A stretch of 64,000 nucleotides of DNA from Sympetrum striolatum (Eukaryota > Arthropoda > Insecta > Odonata > Libellulidae). The position numbers and the translations under genes were made by a program. The number at the start of each line of letters is the position of its first letter. The first letter of the stretch is position 1. Below are positions 48,844 through 61,625 of the stretch, piece after piece. A model generated the notes under the pieces. That model was not told the DNA's origin and did not search any database. It saw only the letters and a program-made list of their open reading frames with translations. The stretch lies in assembly GCA_947579665.1 (NCBI GenBank), contig OX388347.1, positions 41,982,943 to 42,046,942 of the forward strand, given 5' to 3'.

Positions 48844-49951
48844 ATAAGCCCAAAAATAGGCACATTTAAAATTTCGGGGACTTTGGTTGATCCGCTTTAT
48901 GGATAATTCTTTCAAAGATAATTTCAAACATATTACTATATTCAAATGAAGCATATTCCTATATTCTTTGAAATCCATTATATTTGAATAAATTCAAAAA
49001 TCTTTGAATATAGTGTCCTCTGATTCTTTGATCAATGTTCATACATAAACTTGTATCATATGTTTATATTATGTAGAAATACTGTGCCATGGTCAAAGAG
49101 GGAATGACAATGGCAAATAGGTGGACAGAATACTAATGGCTTCATTAAATGGAGACAATGCTACTGGAAAGTAAATAATGAGCAATATCGTATATGAGCG
49201 AGTGAAAATTACCTCTCCTTGCTATATCTCAAGAAATAGTTATTGCCTGGGAAATTTGCTTGGCTATACAGGATTGAGAGGTATTTTATGTCTGTAAGTA
49301 CCTACAGCTTATGAAAAGGTAAAGACTCAATCAAACGGCAAGCTTCCATCAACTCATATGTACCAAATATCGTAGAGAATTCATTTCGCACGTTACGTAC
49401 GTGCTTATTGTCTCCATCTTTCATTGCCTTGTCAAAGTTCGCGGACAGTTATCGTGGTGTGACAGATGGCTTGTATTCTTCCCGTTAAACCCTCGATGTG
49501 AAAGGACCTCGCAGGTGCACCCTCAAAATAAATAAAGCAGCGGCGCAGATGGGACACGCGGTGGTTATTATTCTGTTTCCGTTTGGCGACTTTGTAGACG
49601 GAGCATCACTTCTACGCGATCACTGGATTTTTGGGGCCCCTTTCCCTTTTCACGTCCCCGGGAACTGTCGCCCCGAGTCAACGGTAGTGGGCGCAAAAAG
49701 TCCAGACTGGGATGAAAAATGAAGCAGTTTGTTAGTCGACTGTTTCTGGGGAATTAATAAAGCGTGGCGAAGATGAAAGCGAACGTGGGTAGGAGAAACC
49801 ATCGCAGAGGCTCGTAACTCAAATATTGCGGCTCTTCGCAGGATGACAGTTTGTGGATAAATATTTCAGATGTACCTTTCGAGCGAAATTAGCGTATCTG
49901 AAGGAAACATATTTGACTCTTGATATTTACACCCTTGCTTATTTATATTTT
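48844..49951. other. No gene recognised
   Basis: A GC-richer patch at 49440-49760 is open for 74 codons (49498-49722) just upstream of a truncated LINE; no domain is recognised. It could be a small exon or unrelated DNA. Confidence 0.4.
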
Positions 49952-50178
49952 ACTACGCTCTCAGATGATGCAACCGATATAATGCGATCCCCCTGTCATA
50001 TGGGCCGTTCTGATACTGCGAGGAAGATTAGGGAAATAGATGCTAGAACGAATCGTGTCAAGAATTCATTTTTTTCGCGAACAATACGCGAAAGCAATCG
50101 ATTAGGAAAATAGAGTCAAGGTGCTTGCACCCCATGCCCCACGCCAAAAGGCGGCTTGAACGGTTCTTACATAGACAT
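49952..50178 (+). pseudogene. 5'-truncated L2/CR1-like LINE, C-terminal end and 3' UTR
   Basis: It aligns by eye over its whole length with 58321-58548. The frame keeps SDDATDIMRSPCHMGRSDTA and KNSFFSRTIRESNRL and ends at TAG 50111-50113. SFFxRTIREWNxLP-like endings are typical of L2/CR1 ORF2 proteins. The 3' UTR (GTCAAGGTGCTTGCACCCC, GGTTCTTACATAGACAT) runs into (ATAGACAT)-like tail repeats. Similarity stops abruptly at 49952, the usual 5' truncation of non-LTR elements. Confidence 0.75.
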
Positions 50179-53100
50179 ATATATAGACATATTATGCTAT
50201 AGAAGCCTTTATAAACTCCGAAATAACAACTCACTTAATATTTTTCCACATGGATTTTAATTCGCGATCTATTTCGTAAGAATTAATACTTCTTCAGGCA
50301 CATAGAAGGGGTGAGGTGTGCAGTAATAAATGGTAATATCCATGTGGAAAATAATTAGACTTGTTATTTCGGATATGTCTTTCCACGAAGTAAGGCCTTC
50401 CAATATCGATTTAACCTTTATGAGCTATTTAAAACGTTTTAGAAGTTAATAATTACCACGGAATATTTTCACCTTATGTTCTTGGTTTCTTCTTAACCGC
50501 TTGATTTTTCTTAGAATTCATGCCTTTATGCTTTCTTTGAATCGTAAATAGATTCTTGAAACTAGAAAGATGTTTTGTTCTACAATTATTTTATTGGGTA
50601 CTAGTTTTTGTACCGGGTTGGCATCTTAGAAAATGGAATTTAATGGAATACAGTATGCCCTGAAGATGCCCTGAAGATGACCTGAAGTAACCCGTTAACA
50701 AAACCGGTAGTCATTAAATAAGTTGTGAAATTCACATAGTTGTTCTACTTTTAAAATGCGTGTTTTCTACGAAGTACAGCTTGAGCATATTAATTTAATT
50801 GTGCACAGATTCAACCTCAAAGGATATCTTTCCATACAAAAGTACTTGAGAAATCGATTATTCACATCTGGAGACACTAAATAAGTCATATTTTTTAAGT
50901 ATGATAACGTCTTTTATGTATAATTTATTGAGATCCTAATTTCTACTTTCATCAGGGAAACAATGATTTCTATCGAGTATTTAATTCTATGAAGTTTTAT
51001 AATTATAATATTCCCTTTATATATGATCAGTATTGAATATGTTTCATTGACTAATAAGTTTTCATGTACAATAGAATTCGAGATAATAATAAAGATTGGA
51101 GACCTTCAAGATGCGATTGCTGCGTAGATTGAACAAGTAAGTTTGGTTAATGGAAGGTCCTAGATATGGCTAAGGAGAAGAAGACATTATTTTGTATAAT
51201 TCAGTGTTGGTTGAAGATATATATGGGCGAAAGAATGAGAGGAAAATGATTGCTAAAAAATTAATTGAAAGTAAAATTCAGAGAAAAAGTCATGGGTATA
51301 AATAAAGGCAAAATATTCAGTGGGACAGAAGGGGTGGATATACATATATAAAAAACGAAAATAAAGTCATTGAGTTGGGAATATCAGGGCATATGAATAT
51401 ACCAACTAGTTGATAAATCATGTATATATAATACTGATTACCTTTCGGCAGGCTCATGGACCGTAATACCCAAAATTCTATACTACTTCTTTTGTTTCTT
51501 GCTAACTTACCCTCCTTTAAGTCACCTAATATATTTTGTCTTCTAGCTTTTCCCATGAATTTTCAGCAGTTATATATACAAATAAATACTCACATAGGTT
51601 ACATGTGTATCTAAAGGTTTTACTGAACGTGAATATACGCTGGTATTCCAACTATAATATTTTGGTTTGATACATATTTATTGTAACCATATTTACATTC
51701 AAATTAATATAAATCCCAAAAATTAATTTATCGATACCGAAATACGCCCTTATTGATATTCAATTTTCCACTGTGAAAAAGTAACAGCGATGAAAATATC
51801 AAGAAAAATAGGCGCAGAGCACGTATCCCGATAGGTTGCGTCGGAACGGAAAAGTGGTTCCTTATTGCAGTTCTAGTGTATAAAATTCCGGCCTTTGATG
51901 CCGAGTGGGCTATATAAAGACGCTGCATAACCTGAGTGTTTTCCCTAATTGGGAGTGCTTCAATATTCCTCTGAAGTTAATACCTTCGTGAGGAGATACG
52001 TTCCGATATTAGACAAAGATTCTTAAAGAAAGTGCTGGAAGTTAAGTGCAAGGTAAAAGAGTCACTGCCAAAAAGATTCTGTTGTATTTTACAAAGAAGT
52101 GGTTTGTAATTGAAAATGTAAAGGAAAGAGCTATTAGGGATTAAGGCCATGTAAAGATACTGAGACGTAGATGCTTTGCATGCGTAACGGAACGATCGAT
52201 CTTTTGGCATCGTTCTTGAAATATATTTTACGTATATTTGACAAATTCTAACTTAAATTTTCATCTTTTATTTTTATTAGGAAACTATTTGATATGTCAT
52301 GCGTATTAATACCCATAAATATACGAGTGTATATTTTTAATACCCAGTCTTCATGAATGAAATACGTTTAATCACTCCTTGATAAGTATGAAGGAAGTAG
52401 CTCACACATTATTTTCACTTCACTTACGTGGAGTATTTCTTCTCATATTATTCTATACTATCGAGGAAAGCAAGGGAAAACTGCCTTATTCCATATCTTA
52501 CTAAGTCACCTAATTTCCTTACCAGAGTCTTACGAATCTATTGGTGGCTGTAATGAGGTTCAGGGCATCTTTAAAAAATCATTGATGAGAGAATCAAAGA
52601 ATTCTATGCTCTCATAAGCAATTAGTTTTGAAACACTCAAGCAGAAACCCATATTTTTCTTTTACCTATCTAAAGAATTCTCATGTTTTACCATCAAAGC
52701 GATTATATTACTAATGGATCGCATTTCTGGATGGGATAACGTTTTATTTAAATCCATCCGTCATTTTCTTTCTAAAATTAAATTTTTATTTTCGATCCGA
52801 GTCCAAAAATCTTTGTTTTTGGCGCGGTGGGATGCATGAGTCGATTACGTTTCCAGTTTGGTCTAGTAGTCTCCAAGCAGAATCCATCTATCTTCCCTCC
52901 ATATTTTACTCACTAACAAACATAAGTCCCTGCGTTCAAGAGCTTATTCAAACAGCGATTCTCTGGTAATTTGATAGCATTATTTCCAACCAAATCCACT
53001 TCGCGCAACAGGATGTGAGTTATCAGGAAACTATTCGGCTGGTTGCCGTAAGTACCTCTAACTATGATAGGGTTAAAATTCAAGCAGCATACTGTTTTTT

Positions 53101-54833
53101 GAATATATAACCAATTATAACATAGGAAAAAGGGGTGAATTCAGCGAATACCTAAATATCAGAGCCATTAGGAAGCAGTGAATAGATCTAGGCATCTAGG
53201 ACTTCTCCGCCTTTCCGAGGAGCACTGTAATCGAAATACTTCGTTATTGAGAGGATGAAAAACCGCGATAATTTGTTTTCAAATAATCGTTATCTTCCAA
53301 AGGAAAAGAAGCAAATATAATTTGATGATACTTTTGGCGTTTCAGCACTGTTTAGATGCGAAATATGTTTGTTGCCAATTTTTGACTTATATTAAAACTA
53401 TCGAGTCCCCTAGTAACCTAGCATTTGGCCTAGAAATTTGATCTGGTGGCTCATTAAACGGAATGACCCGAGAAAATGTAAAAGATGAATAGCTTCTTTT
53501 TATCTGAACGCATTATCAACTAAAATTAGTTTAAGTGACTATATTTACCAGTAAAAATTGAAAAACTCAGCACCTCTGGATAATTAAAATGTATGGTCGA
53601 AGGCTTCACTTTGTGGAAATCCATAACAAATAAATAATTAATTGTAAAAGTAAATGGATATTGGAAAAGTGAATAAAGTGAATGAAATGATAAAAGTGAA
53701 AGTAAAAAGGAAATTGTAAAAGTGATTCTTTTAATTATTTATATTTTACTTCTGAATAATATGCTCAGTAAACGAACTCTCTAAAATGATTCTCTGATAT
53801 TATAGTTCGTGGCTCCATAGTTTATATATCCCGGAGTCCAGCTTGACTATTCAATTCAATCAACAAAATTGACAGTCCTATTGGACTGAAACTCAAATCA
53901 CAAATAGAATTAGACATTCTAAGTGTACCCTTCATTCGAATAATTATGATATATTTTTCACTGTTTTCTTAACATGATGGTCACTGCTTACGTAATCATA
54001 GAACAGATGCTTTTTTACCAGCAGAGAACGGTTTTAATATATTTCTATTTATTATAAATTTCGTGCGAATAATTAACAATAAAATATTTCGGCGTAACAT
54101 TTTGGTGTCTTGCAAGTTTTTAATAATTACATGGAGTTATAACAATCACACGGAGGTAATTTCAAAACTGCAATGAGGTAAACATAATATTTACTGTGGA
54201 ATATACTCCCGTTGTTGAATTTTAAGGGCTTATTCAACTTTAATCTTTGTCAAAGCAAACAGAGACAAAGCCGAATTCATACAGTCAAGTTTCAAATAAA
54301 GCATTATCAAGGAGGAAGTAAAACGTTTGTTTGTAATAAACCTCATAGTTAATACACATTCAGAAATCCAAACACAACTTTAGGTTCACCCTCCGATTCA
54401 AAATTTAGAATTTAAGTATGATGTTCTACAAAGTAATTAATTACAGTACAGTAATTACTTATACAGTTAGAGAATATATATATATTTTTTGTTTCGTAAT
54501 TTACCATATATATGGAATATTTTTTCGATTTTGCTCAGTGAGAGAGAACAGGTTGATGTAAAAATGGTTCGAAAAATTTTACACGGGGGAAGTAAAAGAA
54601 TAGATTCATAAAAGAGTTCGAGTCAAAGTTATGAGAGAAGTTAATACGGGAAGACAAAGTAGGTGGCCCTAAGAAACGGCAACGTACTCTAATTTGGTGA
54701 ACTCACAACCCGACCTTAATTAGAAGTTTGCAAGGGTAAGAAGTGTTCTGTACCTCGGGGAAACGAAATTATCAGCTGAGATATTCTTTCGACCTCACCA
54801 TACATATTTATTTCTGCGGTCAAGTTTAGGGAG
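50179..54833. other. AT-rich DNA, no gene recognised
   Basis: An 11-bp unit, ATGCCCTGAAG, is repeated three times at 50655-50687 (one mismatch in the third). A purine-rich patch of AAAGTGAA-like repeats lies near 53645-53725. No recognised ORF. Confidence 0.5.
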
Positions 54834-55063
54834 TGAATCCCACTCTAGGACGCTAAAAAAGTGTATTTAACACCAAATTCTGAAAAGCAGTGGCGGAAAA
54901 GGAAAATTTTGTAGAATTATAAAAATAAAATGTTAAATGTGTAGATTTTGAACTCCCGCTCCAGGACACTATGAAGGTATTATTCAAACCACAATTCATA
55001 GAGGTAGAGGTGGCAAAGGAAAATTCTGTAAAATTCTGGTAACTGAATTCAGATTTTGAGAAT
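54834..55063. repeat. Diverged tandem duplication, two units of about 115 bp
   Basis: Unit 1 (54834-54948) and unit 2 (54949-55063) share, in the same order, a GAATCCCACTCTAGGAC / GAACTCCCGCTCCAGGAC start, AGCAGTGGCGGAAAAGGAAA / TAGAGGTGGCAAAGGAAA, ATTTTGTAGAATT / ATTCTGTAAAATT and TAGATTTTGA / CAGATTTTGA. Divergence is substantial. Non-coding; origin unknown. Confidence 0.55.
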
Positions 55064-56600
55064 GAATATCCATACAGTTTTCCGAAAGTGCATGATTTAT
55101 TTAGAATGCATTTCAGAGGCATTCCTAAGAGAAAAGTACTCCAAGCTCACGTGAGTCCGACTTTGCTGTTTCTAGTTGAAGTAAACAATGTTCTGCGCTT
55201 GATTTACCTACATTATTTTTATTTGTTGACTCGAGCTTTGTCTACGCGGGTTTTCACTGTAGAACGAATAAAGTCAGCGGATTTTTTTCAGTCCGAGCGC
55301 TAATAGTCTTCAAACATTCCAAAAGCTTCTGCTGAAGTTTGACTCCGATTGATTTTCAGATAGGGAATATATACTTCGAGGCCGTTCAAAAATTCCATTA
55401 ACTTCAAGTACAGCTTGGTATCATTAAATGGGGAACAAAACTGTTGTACTGAGTATCGAAAATAAAAATGATAGTTAATTCCGATATGGACTGTTTAGTT
55501 TTTAAGGGAAAGAGGAATGCTACTAACTTATTGTGGGATTTAAATAGCATCTATATTTAATTTTTAAATAAATAAATCGCTTGGTTATACTAAGTACTGT
55601 TGTTATTTTATATTATTGCTTATTAGCAATTATGAATTATCAGCTAAATAAATTTTACTGAAAATCTCATTTCATGTTTTTCATCGTTAATTCGACAGAA
55701 TTAACATAGGAAAGAGCTGACGACTTTTGCCACAACCTAGCCAAAAATATCTCTGTTTATTATCATTAAATAATATACAGTTTATTTAAACTCTTTCTCA
55801 TCAGTGCTTTAGGAATAAATTTAATAGGAAGATCAAATATATGCTCTGCGATCACCATCTGGCCATAATATGCTGCTTTGTGTGTTTCATAAAATCAAAT
55901 ACCAGACTAGGAATTTTTATCCCGTTCATCTGATTCTGTGATTGAAATAATCGGCATAAGGCAGCCTCTATTTCACTTACATGTAAAAGCTATGGTTAAG
56001 AGCAAAAAAATATGTAAATGGTAATGCCAAACATATATGATAAGGTTAATTTCGAAAATCGTAAAAATTGTTTACGAAACATCGGTTTTTGATCCATAAG
56101 TTAGTTCCCTATGTTCGTAAGTTGTTTAAAATTCTTACAAATTGAGGCTCTAACAACAGCTGAAGTAATGCAAAGTGAGTAATTGGGTTGAAAGAAGATC
56201 AATCAACAGCAGAGGAAAATTTTACATCCGATCTCGACTGTATTATCCTCTGTAAAGCAAAGCTGCAGCGCGGCCGTCGATGAGTAGCCGCTCGATGCAT
56301 TGCAATCGAAAGATAGCCATCAACTACTTAACATCATCCCTATATAGGCATCGCTCGTGGATTCATGTGCGTGACGCAGTGGCGATCCATACATCACATT
56401 CATAAATCATAGAGCTCTCCCTTTGTCCCCATCTCTCGCATATGTTCGATGGAAATTTTGGCGAAAAGGCCGCTGAGAGACTGGGGAAGCATTTATGGTG
56501 ATGTTGACGGTTTCGTTGAAAGCCATTCTTTTGAAGAAGAGAGCAAAGCGTTTATTAGGCTACACTCATCACACCTTCACTCTGTTTCCCGTTCTTCGTT
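55064..56600. other. No gene recognised
   Basis: A short plus-strand frame at 55088-55303 has no domain. A CpG-richer patch at about 56250-56500 precedes the LINE remnant. Confidence 0.45.
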
Positions 56601-56968
56601 CTTTTAAAGGAATTCAAAAAGTAGGGATGATACTAAAAACAGCTTTAAGATTCGTCACGAAAAACTTTTCGGATGAAAGTATAACGAATGTTAGAGACTC
56701 TAAAATGGGACACTGTGGAGAACAGAAGGAAGGTGTCTAGATTAGGCGCTGTTCATAAGGCATTTACGGGTAAGCCCACTTGGGGAGAAATAAGGTGTAG
56801 GCTGAATGATCCCATATATAGAGGCCGTTTGGATCACGCATTTAAAATGAACTTTTAAAGCACCTAACGAACTGGGGAATGTATTCCTTTTCAAATAGAA
56901 CTATTAATGATTGGAATGGTTTACCCTATTTTAATTATCGAGTTGATAATTCAATTTTGACTTCGTAA
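56601..56968 (+). pseudogene. L2/CR1-like LINE ORF2 C-terminal remnant, frameshifted
   Basis: Three frames have to be joined. The first reads LKTALRFVTKNFSDESITNV up to about 56703. The second reads KWDTVENRRKVSRLGAVHKA, then YRGRLDHAFKM, up to about 56850. The third reads GMYSFSNRTINDWNGLP to a stop at 56966-56968. This order (RFVT..., W-x-xL-x-x-RR, GRxDH, YSFxNRTIxDWNxLP) is the C-terminal part of L2/CR1-type reverse transcriptase proteins. It differs in sequence from the remnant starting at 57268, so two elements decayed side by side here. Confidence 0.7.
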
Positions 56969-57267
56969 ATGTAAATGAAAATAACGATGCTTTGGACGTT
57001 TTTATGATAATACTGTTGAGTGGCTTAAATTATTTGTGGCTAGAATTATATTTATTATCTAATTTTCTTTTATTATGAAATAGATACTAACACGCTCTTG
57101 AAATAACGCTCACCTGTGTCTCAAGATTTTCGGAAGTAATAACGCAAGATATCAATTTATGAATACACCAATAATTTAACATTACCAAGAACTTAATTTA
57201 TTATCTTAATTTATGCAAGAGATAAGACTAACGAGAAGATTGGGGTAAAAATGTTAGATGGAATAAT
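56969..57267. other. AT-rich spacer between two LINE remnants
   Basis: No feature recognised. It may contain the 3' UTR of the upstream remnant. Confidence 0.4.
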
Positions 57268-58548
57268 AGAGAAGTTACTTTAACATCACTGAGCGGTAAA
57301 ATTATGGAACATATAATAGCTAGCTCTTTAATGGGTTTTCTTGAAACGTCCAATTTCATCATTAGGAATCAACACGGTTTTTGTAAGACTCATTCTTGCG
57401 AGTCTCAGCTGGCTTTATTAGTACACGATGTTCTAAACTCTGCTGAAAAACATAAGCAAGTCGATGCAATATTTTTAGATTTTCGAGAGGCTTTCGATAA
57501 GGTACCTCATCATAAATTGCTGTACAAATTAGAAGTTTCGGGTGTCAATGCACAAGTTATTAACTAGATAAAAGACTTTCTCACCGATAGAGAGCAACGA
57601 GTAGTGCTCAATGGTATTAGTTCCAACTTGGTTAAGGTGACCTCGGGCGTCCCTCAGGGCAGTGTAATTGTTGTTATTTTTAGTATACATCAACGACCTC
57701 AGCAATCGTATTGAGAGTAATGTTAGGATATTCGCAGACAACACAGTTATTTACAAGGAAATAAATAGTTCAGAGGATATATTAACCCTTTCGAACGACT
57801 TAGATAGAATTATGAACTGGTGCGATGATTGGCAATTAGAGATTAATGTAGAAAAGTGCTCGGTAGTTAACTTCTTCGAAAGAAAATCTATAATAAATGA
57901 TTATTCTTATAGCCTCCGAGGGGTAAACCTAATGACAGTAGAATCGGTGAAGTATCTTGGAATAACTCTCACGAATAATCTATCATGGAGTGCTCACATC
58001 CGAAATATATGTGGAAAAGCACTTAAGAAACTCGGCTTCGTTAAAAGAATAGTCGGTAGGAGCGAAGAAAAAGTTCGCGAGCGATGTTACTTAGCCTTTA
58101 GTTAGGCCTAACCTTGAGTATGCATGTAGTGTATGGGACCCCACCGAGAAATGTCATATTCGGGATTTAAAAAAAGTACAACGAAAGGCGATAAGATTTG
58201 TACAGAATTGCTACGATAAAACAGCGAGTGTCACCCAGATGTTACAGGACGCGGGATAGGAATCATTAAAAGATAGAAGAAAAATTCAAAGGATAAATTT
58301 ATTAAATAAGTTCAGAGAAATTACGTTCTCAGATGATGTAACCGATATAATGCGACCCCCCTGTTATAAGGGCCGTTCTGATACTGCCAGAAAGATTAGG
58401 GAAATAGATGCTAGAACGAATCGTTTCAAAAATTCATTTTTTCCGCGAAGTATACCTGAAAGCAAACGTTTAGGAAAATAAAGTCAAGGTGCTTACACCC
58501 CCTGCCACATGCCGAAAGGTGGCTTGCAGGGTTCTTACATAAAAATAG
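57268..58548 (+). pseudogene. L2/CR1-like LINE: inactive reverse transcriptase domain to 3' UTR
   Basis: The reading starts inside the RT domain (VTLTSLSGKIMEHIIASSL), then QHGFCKTHSCESQLALLVHD and DAIFLDFREAFDKVPHHKLL (finger and palm motifs), SGVPQGSV, LLFLVYINDL, FADNTVIY, GITLTNNLSWSAHI, RPNLEYACSVWDP and KNSFFPRSIPES, ending at TAA 58479-58481. Damage: TAG at 57565 and at 58257, both where the family has Trp; a small deletion with frameshift after PQGSV (about 57665); a frameshift near 58095; and the second catalytic Asp of FADD changed to Asn (57740-57742). The N-terminal endonuclease is absent, so the copy is 5'-truncated. The 3' UTR (GTTCTTACATAAAAATAGAC) matches the copy at 49952. 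Confidence 0.85.
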
Positions 58549-59200
58549 ACATAGAAGTAAATTATCAAGAAACGAAGGAAATTACGTTGAATTTGGAATA
58601 TTACACGTGATACTACCGAGTGTTAGAATATTTATATATATATGAATAATTTAATGATATTTCATTCATTTCATTTATATGGGTCTGGAATATACTATAG
58701 TTGCAACATTACAAGAAATTTGTAGAAAATGTTCATTTGAGCGTTCTTGAAATGGCAAGTATGTCATTTTGAATATCAGAAAATTACTTTAAAGTCATTC
58801 TCAGATATTTTCGTTTACGCTTTTATGAATTGCCAGAATGCATTTAAAGTGAACCTCTAACTGTTCGCATTAATTAACGCTTTGCATTTTCAGACCAACG
58901 TACTCTTCCTAGAAGAGCTTATCTTTTGATGGGAACTGTTTTGACGTTTAGTCTAGTTATTCACTGAGCAAATATTCCGTTCGATAAGACGAACACCACT
59001 TCGCTTATGTCAGCGTTTCATACTTCCGTTACCAAAATTGTATCCGATTCTTTCAAAGAATATGAAGCGAGGGTAATATTTAAGCATCCATCAAGTGTTA
59101 ACTTTTTCTATCTACTCCATAATACAGGGAACGCTCAAATACATTTGGAAATCATATGTATGTAGAGTTTTGTAAAATATTTGCTGATAAATTGGATATA

Positions 59201-59205
<5 letters not shown>
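58549..59205. other. AT-rich DNA, no gene recognised
   Basis: No ORF, repeat or RNA gene recognised between the LINE remnant and the TA tract. Confidence 0.5.

Positions 59206-59262
<57 letters not shown>
59206..59262. repeat. (TA)n microsatellite at the left edge of the satellite array
   Basis: About 28 uninterrupted TA units directly before the first ACGAGTAAAATGTTG unit start. TA-rich stretches recur at the other unit junctions (61.5, 62.7 and 63.95 kb). Confidence 0.95.
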
Positions 59263-59263
<1 letters not shown>

Positions 59264-61499
59264 GAGTAAAATGTTGCTTGCATACTGCAAGCAGATCGAC
59301 AACACTAATTTCATATCGGCATCATATCGGGACGGACATCAAAAGAAAATAATTTAAAATATTCGTAGAATTCGCTGCAATTTAATCGCCTGGCAGCGAA
59401 CCCCGGTCTTCCTGGTGTACTTACTATGCAGCAAAATAGAAGATTACCATATCAAACTATGTGTGAAAATTCAAGCAAAACTATTAGGTGCAACTACCTC
59501 AAACGACGTCCTACTATTCACATACACTCCTTATTTGAGAAATTATAATGTGCTCTGGCATCGAACCCAGGAACAGCATGGTCTTATCTATTTTTTTTCT
59601 TAAACAAAGTGTTAATATACATCTTCCATCTAAGCAAGAGCTCCCTTACATATCGATAAATGCATAAAAAAATTATGAAAAGATACCCCATAGTATTATA
59701 TATGGGGGATATTTTTACCGCCCGGCATCGAACCCGGGTCTTTCAGGCAATACTTTCTATGCAGCACAACAGAAAAACACCATCTCTAACCGCGTATGCA
59801 AATTCAAGCAGAAATATTGGTTACAACTGCCTCAAATGACGTCCTACTTTTCCTTTATATTCCTTATGAGAGAAACGTTATTGTGCTCTGGCTTCGGACC
59901 CAGGAACAGTACGGTCTTATGAAAATTTTTTTCTAAAACTTATTCGTGCCATACATCTTCCAGCCAAGCACGAACATCCTATCATTTCGATAAGTGCATC
60001 TAAAAAAATAATGAAAAACGGCTCCCATGTATTTTAAAGGGCAGATCTTTGCATCGTCCTAGCATCGAACCCAGGATAACTTTTGTAAAAGTCATTGATG
60101 TTTTCGAAAGTCCAAGACCATAAATATAGGCACCTTGAGTTTTACTTCTCTACCTATCCGGAAAGTATTTTTTTTTTATTCCCGAAAATCACGGCAATGC
60201 ATTCAAACGGGAAAAATCGGGACTTTGGGGCCCTCTGGAATCGAACCTATGACATTGAGGATCAAAGTCTCTTTTTTCCTGGGGGTTTCACGTTATGGCC
60301 AATATGTCATAAAAATTTCAGATCAATGACGCTTGTAGTTTAGGCTGTGAATTTGTATCCTATCTATCTATATAGGTATACGAGTAAAATGTTGCTTGCA
60401 TACTGCAAGCAGATCGACAACACTAATTTCATATCGGCATCATATACCGGGACGGACATCAAAAGAAAAAAAAAATTCAAAATATTCGTAGAATTCGCTG
60501 CAATTTAATCACCTGGCAGCGAACCCCGGTCTTCCTGGTGTACTTACTATGCAGCAAAATAGAAAATTACTATATCAAACTATGTGTGAAAATTCAAGCA
60601 AAACTATTAGGTGCAACTACCTCAAACGACGTCCTACTATTCACATACACTCCTTATTTGAGAAATTATAATGTGCTCTGGCATCGAACCCAGGAACAGC
60701 ATGGTCTTATCTATTTTTTTTCTTAAACAAAGTGTTAATATACATCTTCCATCTAAGCAAGAGCTCCTTTACATATCGATAAATGCATAAAAAAATTATG
60801 AAAAGATACCCCATAGTATTATATATGGGTGATATTTTTACTGCCCGGCATCGAACCCGGGTCTTTCAGGCAATACTTTCTATGCAGCACAAAAGAAAAA
60901 CACCATCTCTAACCGCGTATGCACATTCAAGCAGAAATATTGGTTACAACTGCCTCAAATGACGTCCTACTTTTCCTTTATATTCCTTATGAGAGAAACG
61001 TTATTGTGCTCTGGCTTCGAACCCAGGAACAGTACGGTCTAATGAAAATTTTTTTCTAAAACTTATTCGTACCATACATCTTCCAGCCAAGCACGAACAT
61101 CCTATCATTTCGATAAGTGCATCTAAAAAAATAATGAAAAACGGCTCCCATGTATTTTAAAGGGCAGATCTTTGCATCGTCCTAGCATCGAACCCAGGAT
61201 AACTTTTGTAAAAGTCATTGATGTTTTCGAAAGTCCAAGACCATAAATATAGGCACCTTGAGTTTTACTTCTCTACCTATCCGGAAAGTATTTTTTTTTA
61301 ATTCCCGAAAATCACGGCAATGCATTCAAACGGGAAAAATCGGGACTTTGGGGCCCTCTGGAATCGAACCTATGACACTGAGGATCAAAGTCTCTTTTTT
61401 CCTGGGGGTTTCACGTTATGGCCAATATGTCATAAAAATTTCAGATCAATGACGCTTGTAGTTTAGGCTGTGAATTTGTATCCTATCTATCTATATAGG

Positions 61500-61625
61500 T
61501 ATATATATGAATGAATCCGGAGAAGCATCTATATATAATAGATAGCTATATGGCTATATATATATGAATGAATCCGGAGAAGCATCTATCTATTATATAT
61601 AGACGCTTCTCCGGATATCTATTAT
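61500..61625. repeat. Minisatellite with ATCCGGAGAAGC units and an inverted copy
   Basis: GAATGAATCCGGAGAAGCAT followed by CTATATATAATAGAT occurs at about 61508 and 61566. The second copy is mirrored: ATCCGGAGAAGC (61572-61583) and GCTTCTCCGGAT (61605-61616) form a perfect 12-bp hairpin. It sits at the junction between array units 2 and 3. Confidence 0.75.
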
